A stretch of 64,000 nucleotides of DNA, taken from assembly GCA_030674185.1 (NCBI GenBank), contig CM060306.1, positions 43,619,483 through 43,683,482 of the forward strand, in the 5' to 3' direction. The DNA comes from Monoplex corrugatus. Its lineage: Eukaryota; Mollusca; Gastropoda; Littorinimorpha; Ranellidae. Below the pieces are notes generated by a model. It was given only the letters and a program-made list of their open reading frames with translations, had not been told where the DNA came from and made no database searches. The position numbers were made by a program, and so were the translations under genes. Each line of letters begins with the position of its first letter. The stretch's first letter is position 1. Below, piece by piece: positions 61,555-64,000 of the stretch.

Positions 61555-62875
61555 TACATTGTCGTATGTGACATCAGACAAAGTGTGAGCGCTGAAAACA
61601 TCACATAAAAGCAGAAGAAGTAGAAACCTGCACATTACCAAAGAAATTAATCAAAATGTCTGCAAAATCAGATATTTGCATATAATTAATTCAACCATGG
61701 ATTTTCTGAAATTAAAAAAAAACTTTGTCTGCCGTCACATACGACACAGAGAAAGGAGAAGAAGTTTACATAAAGAAGACACAAGCAACACATGTACTCT
61801 AAGTTCAACATAGATTTATTAGAGTCATTATCATTATTGTATTGAACACATTCAGATCTCATATTTTTAAGTTTCAAGTTACAAAGCAGGAGAGGTTCAT
61901 GTCGTATGTGACATTTATACCAGAGACCAAGCACACAAACTATTTAAAGGCAGTGTGGGTGACCAAAATCATTTGCAAACAACTGGGTCAAACTGAAACA
62001 AACATAATGAGCAAATGGTCATGACAATCAACATCAAAAGCCTTCAACTATTTCTCAGATCAGATTTTTCAGTCGTATGTGACGGTGTCTGAAGACAAAG
62101 TCAGTCGTATGTGACGGTGTCTGAAGACAAAGTGAATTCAATAAAATGTTTTAAGTTCACAACACCACATGATATATTGTCTGTACATCAACTAGCTGAA
62201 CAGAAAACTTCACTACCAACAGAATATATGATTTAAGTTAATTTTGTTCATTTTTAACATAGATTATGAAAATTATAACAAGCTTCATCAGCTGTAATGC
62301 AACAAAATTGAGAAACTATTGCACAAATTAAAAACAAAAATCAGCATAATCAGTTAAAGACATAAAATACACTGACTTTTATCAATGGCATTTGTATTCA
62401 ACACCAACAAACTCCATATTCTTAGATGAAAATGTTATGTAAGCACATTCACATGTTGTATGTGACATTCATAGCGGAGACAAAAAGTACAGTACCGGTA
62501 ATTAAAACATTGATATTGACACGAATTATCCAGATGACTGCTAATGTTGAATACATGATTACAGTGATGTAAAATAACACTAACAGTTGAGTAATTAGCA
62601 AAGAACATCATAGTTCAGCATAAGAAGGGAAAAAATCAATAAAAAGAAGCCAGCATATCCGGAAAGTGGAATGAGCAGCTTTCAGTTGTCCCAGATAGAC
62701 TTATTGGACATTGTCACCAGTGCACGTAGTCAATGCAGTATCATATATAACTTTATTGTTATTGCAACCCAGTTAAAAGAATCAATACAAATCAGCAATT
62801 TGTAAGTCAGTTGAAGCTTTTTTTTTAATAAGTCAAAATTATGTTTTGTCTGCTGTCATATACAACGGACAAGTA
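61555..62875. repeat. interspersed GTCGTATGTGAC motif repeats
   Basis: TCGTATGTGAC or its complement occurs at about 61561, 61733 (reverse), 61902, 62073 and 62104, with degraded forms at 62456 and 62849 (reverse). Several are followed within about 10 bases by GACAAAG. The 62073 and 62104 copies are a 31-base direct repeat. Looks like remnants of a dispersed or satellite-derived repeat. Confidence 0.6.
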
Positions 62876-63368
62876 TGGGCAGCAGTTACACATCAAAAAA
62901 AGAAAAACACGATTTTACTGCTCTAGTACAAGAAGCCATTCTTATGTACAAGATACTGTTGTATCGGAGCAGAGACAAAAAATGACAAGAAGGCCAAGGG
63001 CAGAAGTTTAGTTAATAAAAACAACTGTAGTTGATTGACAAATAAATTATGTGCATAAATGTCCCACTAAACATGCAGTGATAGACAGCGAGGAAGTCCA
63101 ACTCCCTGTAGAGATTCCCTCAACTCCTAACAAGCTGACCAATTTCAGCATAATAAAAGACAAAAAACCCTTGAGGCAAAATTCAAACCAGCTTGAAAAA
63201 CTTTCCGTTGTGAACTCTTGCTGGCCACAAGCTCTATGTGAACTCTTTCTTTGAGCACATTGGTGCTTTCGTCAGATGTATCTTGTTCGCATGGCCAAAA
63301 GAAGAGACCTTTTTCCATCTCCATACACTGCACTTCCTGACTGTCTGTGAAGAAATGACAGAAACTCA

Positions 63369-63683
63369 CCATTGTCCACTTTCCATTGGCCCAAGCTTCA
63401 CATCCCTCCCGGACAGTCCCCAAAAATAGGTATTTTTGTGTTTTGCTGGCCGCAGGACTCCAAACAAACAACGAACACCCCAAATGTTGGCTTTAAACAA
63501 GCCTGCTTCACAAGGTTCGCCAGCGCAACAAAGCCCCCTGGGGGTCCGAGAACAATCCAGTAAGGAGCAGCTGCTCCAACCAGACACATCAATGAACCAA
63601 TCACCATCCCCCCTCCCTGCAAGGGAGATCTTCTTCTGGACTTCTGTACAGTGTCGTCACTTGTTATATCCTCTGAAAACACA
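63369..63683 (-). pseudogene. second copy of claudin-like exon 1, disrupted
   Basis: It aligns with 59718-59978 along its whole length, including acceptor TTTTCAG and donor GTGAGT. The ATG is lost by a one-base deletion (AACAAGTGACG for AACAAGATGACG), and several small insertions and deletions shift the frame. It preserves loop segments missing or shifted in the first copy, such as LFKANIWGVRC in one frame and ESCGQQNTK in another. Flanking intron homology continues to 64000. It could be a tandem duplicate exon, a decayed paralogue, or an uncollapsed haplotype with uncorrected read errors. Confidence 0.72.
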
Positions 63684-64000
63684 CCACACACACTAACATT
63701 CAACTGGCTGATGGATTTCTGAAATAACCAAAGTATTAACAGCAATAAAAATAATTAAACCAGATTTCATTCAAAATTGAAGACAAATAAAACAACACAT
63801 AACTTTCAAATAGCACATCAAGGAGTTTGGAGTTTGTTCAAAAAGAGTTCATGCCCTCAGATAATTCTTTAAAGCAACTCCAAGCTACTAATCCTGCCAG
63901 CGATTTATCTGGCAAACTCTCCCCTAGAGACCAAGACAATTTAAAACTGTCACTTGAATGATGGAGCAAAAATAAGATTAGCAACTTTTCCACAATAGTA

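Larger units (their letters stand above)
59979..63368. other. sequence upstream of claudin-like exon 1; no gene recognised
   Basis: 60000-60345 is intron-like sequence that recurs at 63690-64000. The stretch also holds (CA)n at 60847-60948, a G-rich run at 61233-61260, a dispersed-repeat segment at 61299-61370 and the GTCGTATGTGAC motif cluster. An upstream non-coding exon of the claudin-like gene is expected here or beyond the right edge, but I could not identify it. Confidence 0.45.

Overview
This is a eukaryotic nuclear window, most likely from a marine mollusc, probably a gastropod (inference). The evidence is short spliced exons with GT..AG boundaries in large AT-rich introns, many (TG)n/(CA)n tracts, and several families of non-LTR retrotransposons and cut-and-paste elements. 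No bacterial, organellar or viral coding region, rRNA, CRISPR array or intact tRNA gene was recognised.

Three host genes are supported. (1) Positions 875-14670, minus strand: the first ten coding exons (about 382 residues) of IFT70/TTC30, a TPR subunit of the intraflagellar transport IFT-B complex. The rest lies beyond the left edge. (2) Positions 15140-15982, plus strand: an intronless KTI12, the P-loop partner of Elongator in tRNA wobble-uridine modification. It lies head to head with IFT70, 469 bp between start codons, so the two probably share a divergent promoter. (3) Positions 35096-59965, minus strand: a four-transmembrane claudin/PMP22-like protein in three coding exons. Its roughly 20 kb second intron is packed with transposons. 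Its first coding exon and flanking intron occur again at 63369-64000, and both copies carry different small indels.

Mobile elements: RTE-like fragments at 355-790 and 16560-17530; two copies of a CR1/L2-like LINE at 12115-13220 (+) and 23383-25005 (-); a 3.8 kb I/Nimb-like LINE with endonuclease, RT and RNase H at about 39006-42775 (-); three near-identical internally deleted piggyBac-type elements with TTAA ends (28664-30433, 35553-37354, 50325-52126); a family of fold-back MITEs that also end in TTAA; and tRNA-derived SINE-like units.

The most unusual structure lies at 43520-53634. Two copies of a roughly 2.77 kb terminal-inverted-repeat element (termini TAGCAATGCCG) sit in opposite orientation, each with its own perfect 7-bp target duplication (CATACAT and CTAGTAC). 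One copy contains a piggyBac-type element inserted at a TTAA that is still empty in the other copy. I could not place this element in a superfamily.

Other signals are a strong excess of the palindrome TAGGCCTA, a recurring GTCGTATGTGAC motif at 61.5-62.9 kb, a minisatellite at 38.1 kb, and a CpG-rich block with a poly(A) signal inside an IFT70 intron.
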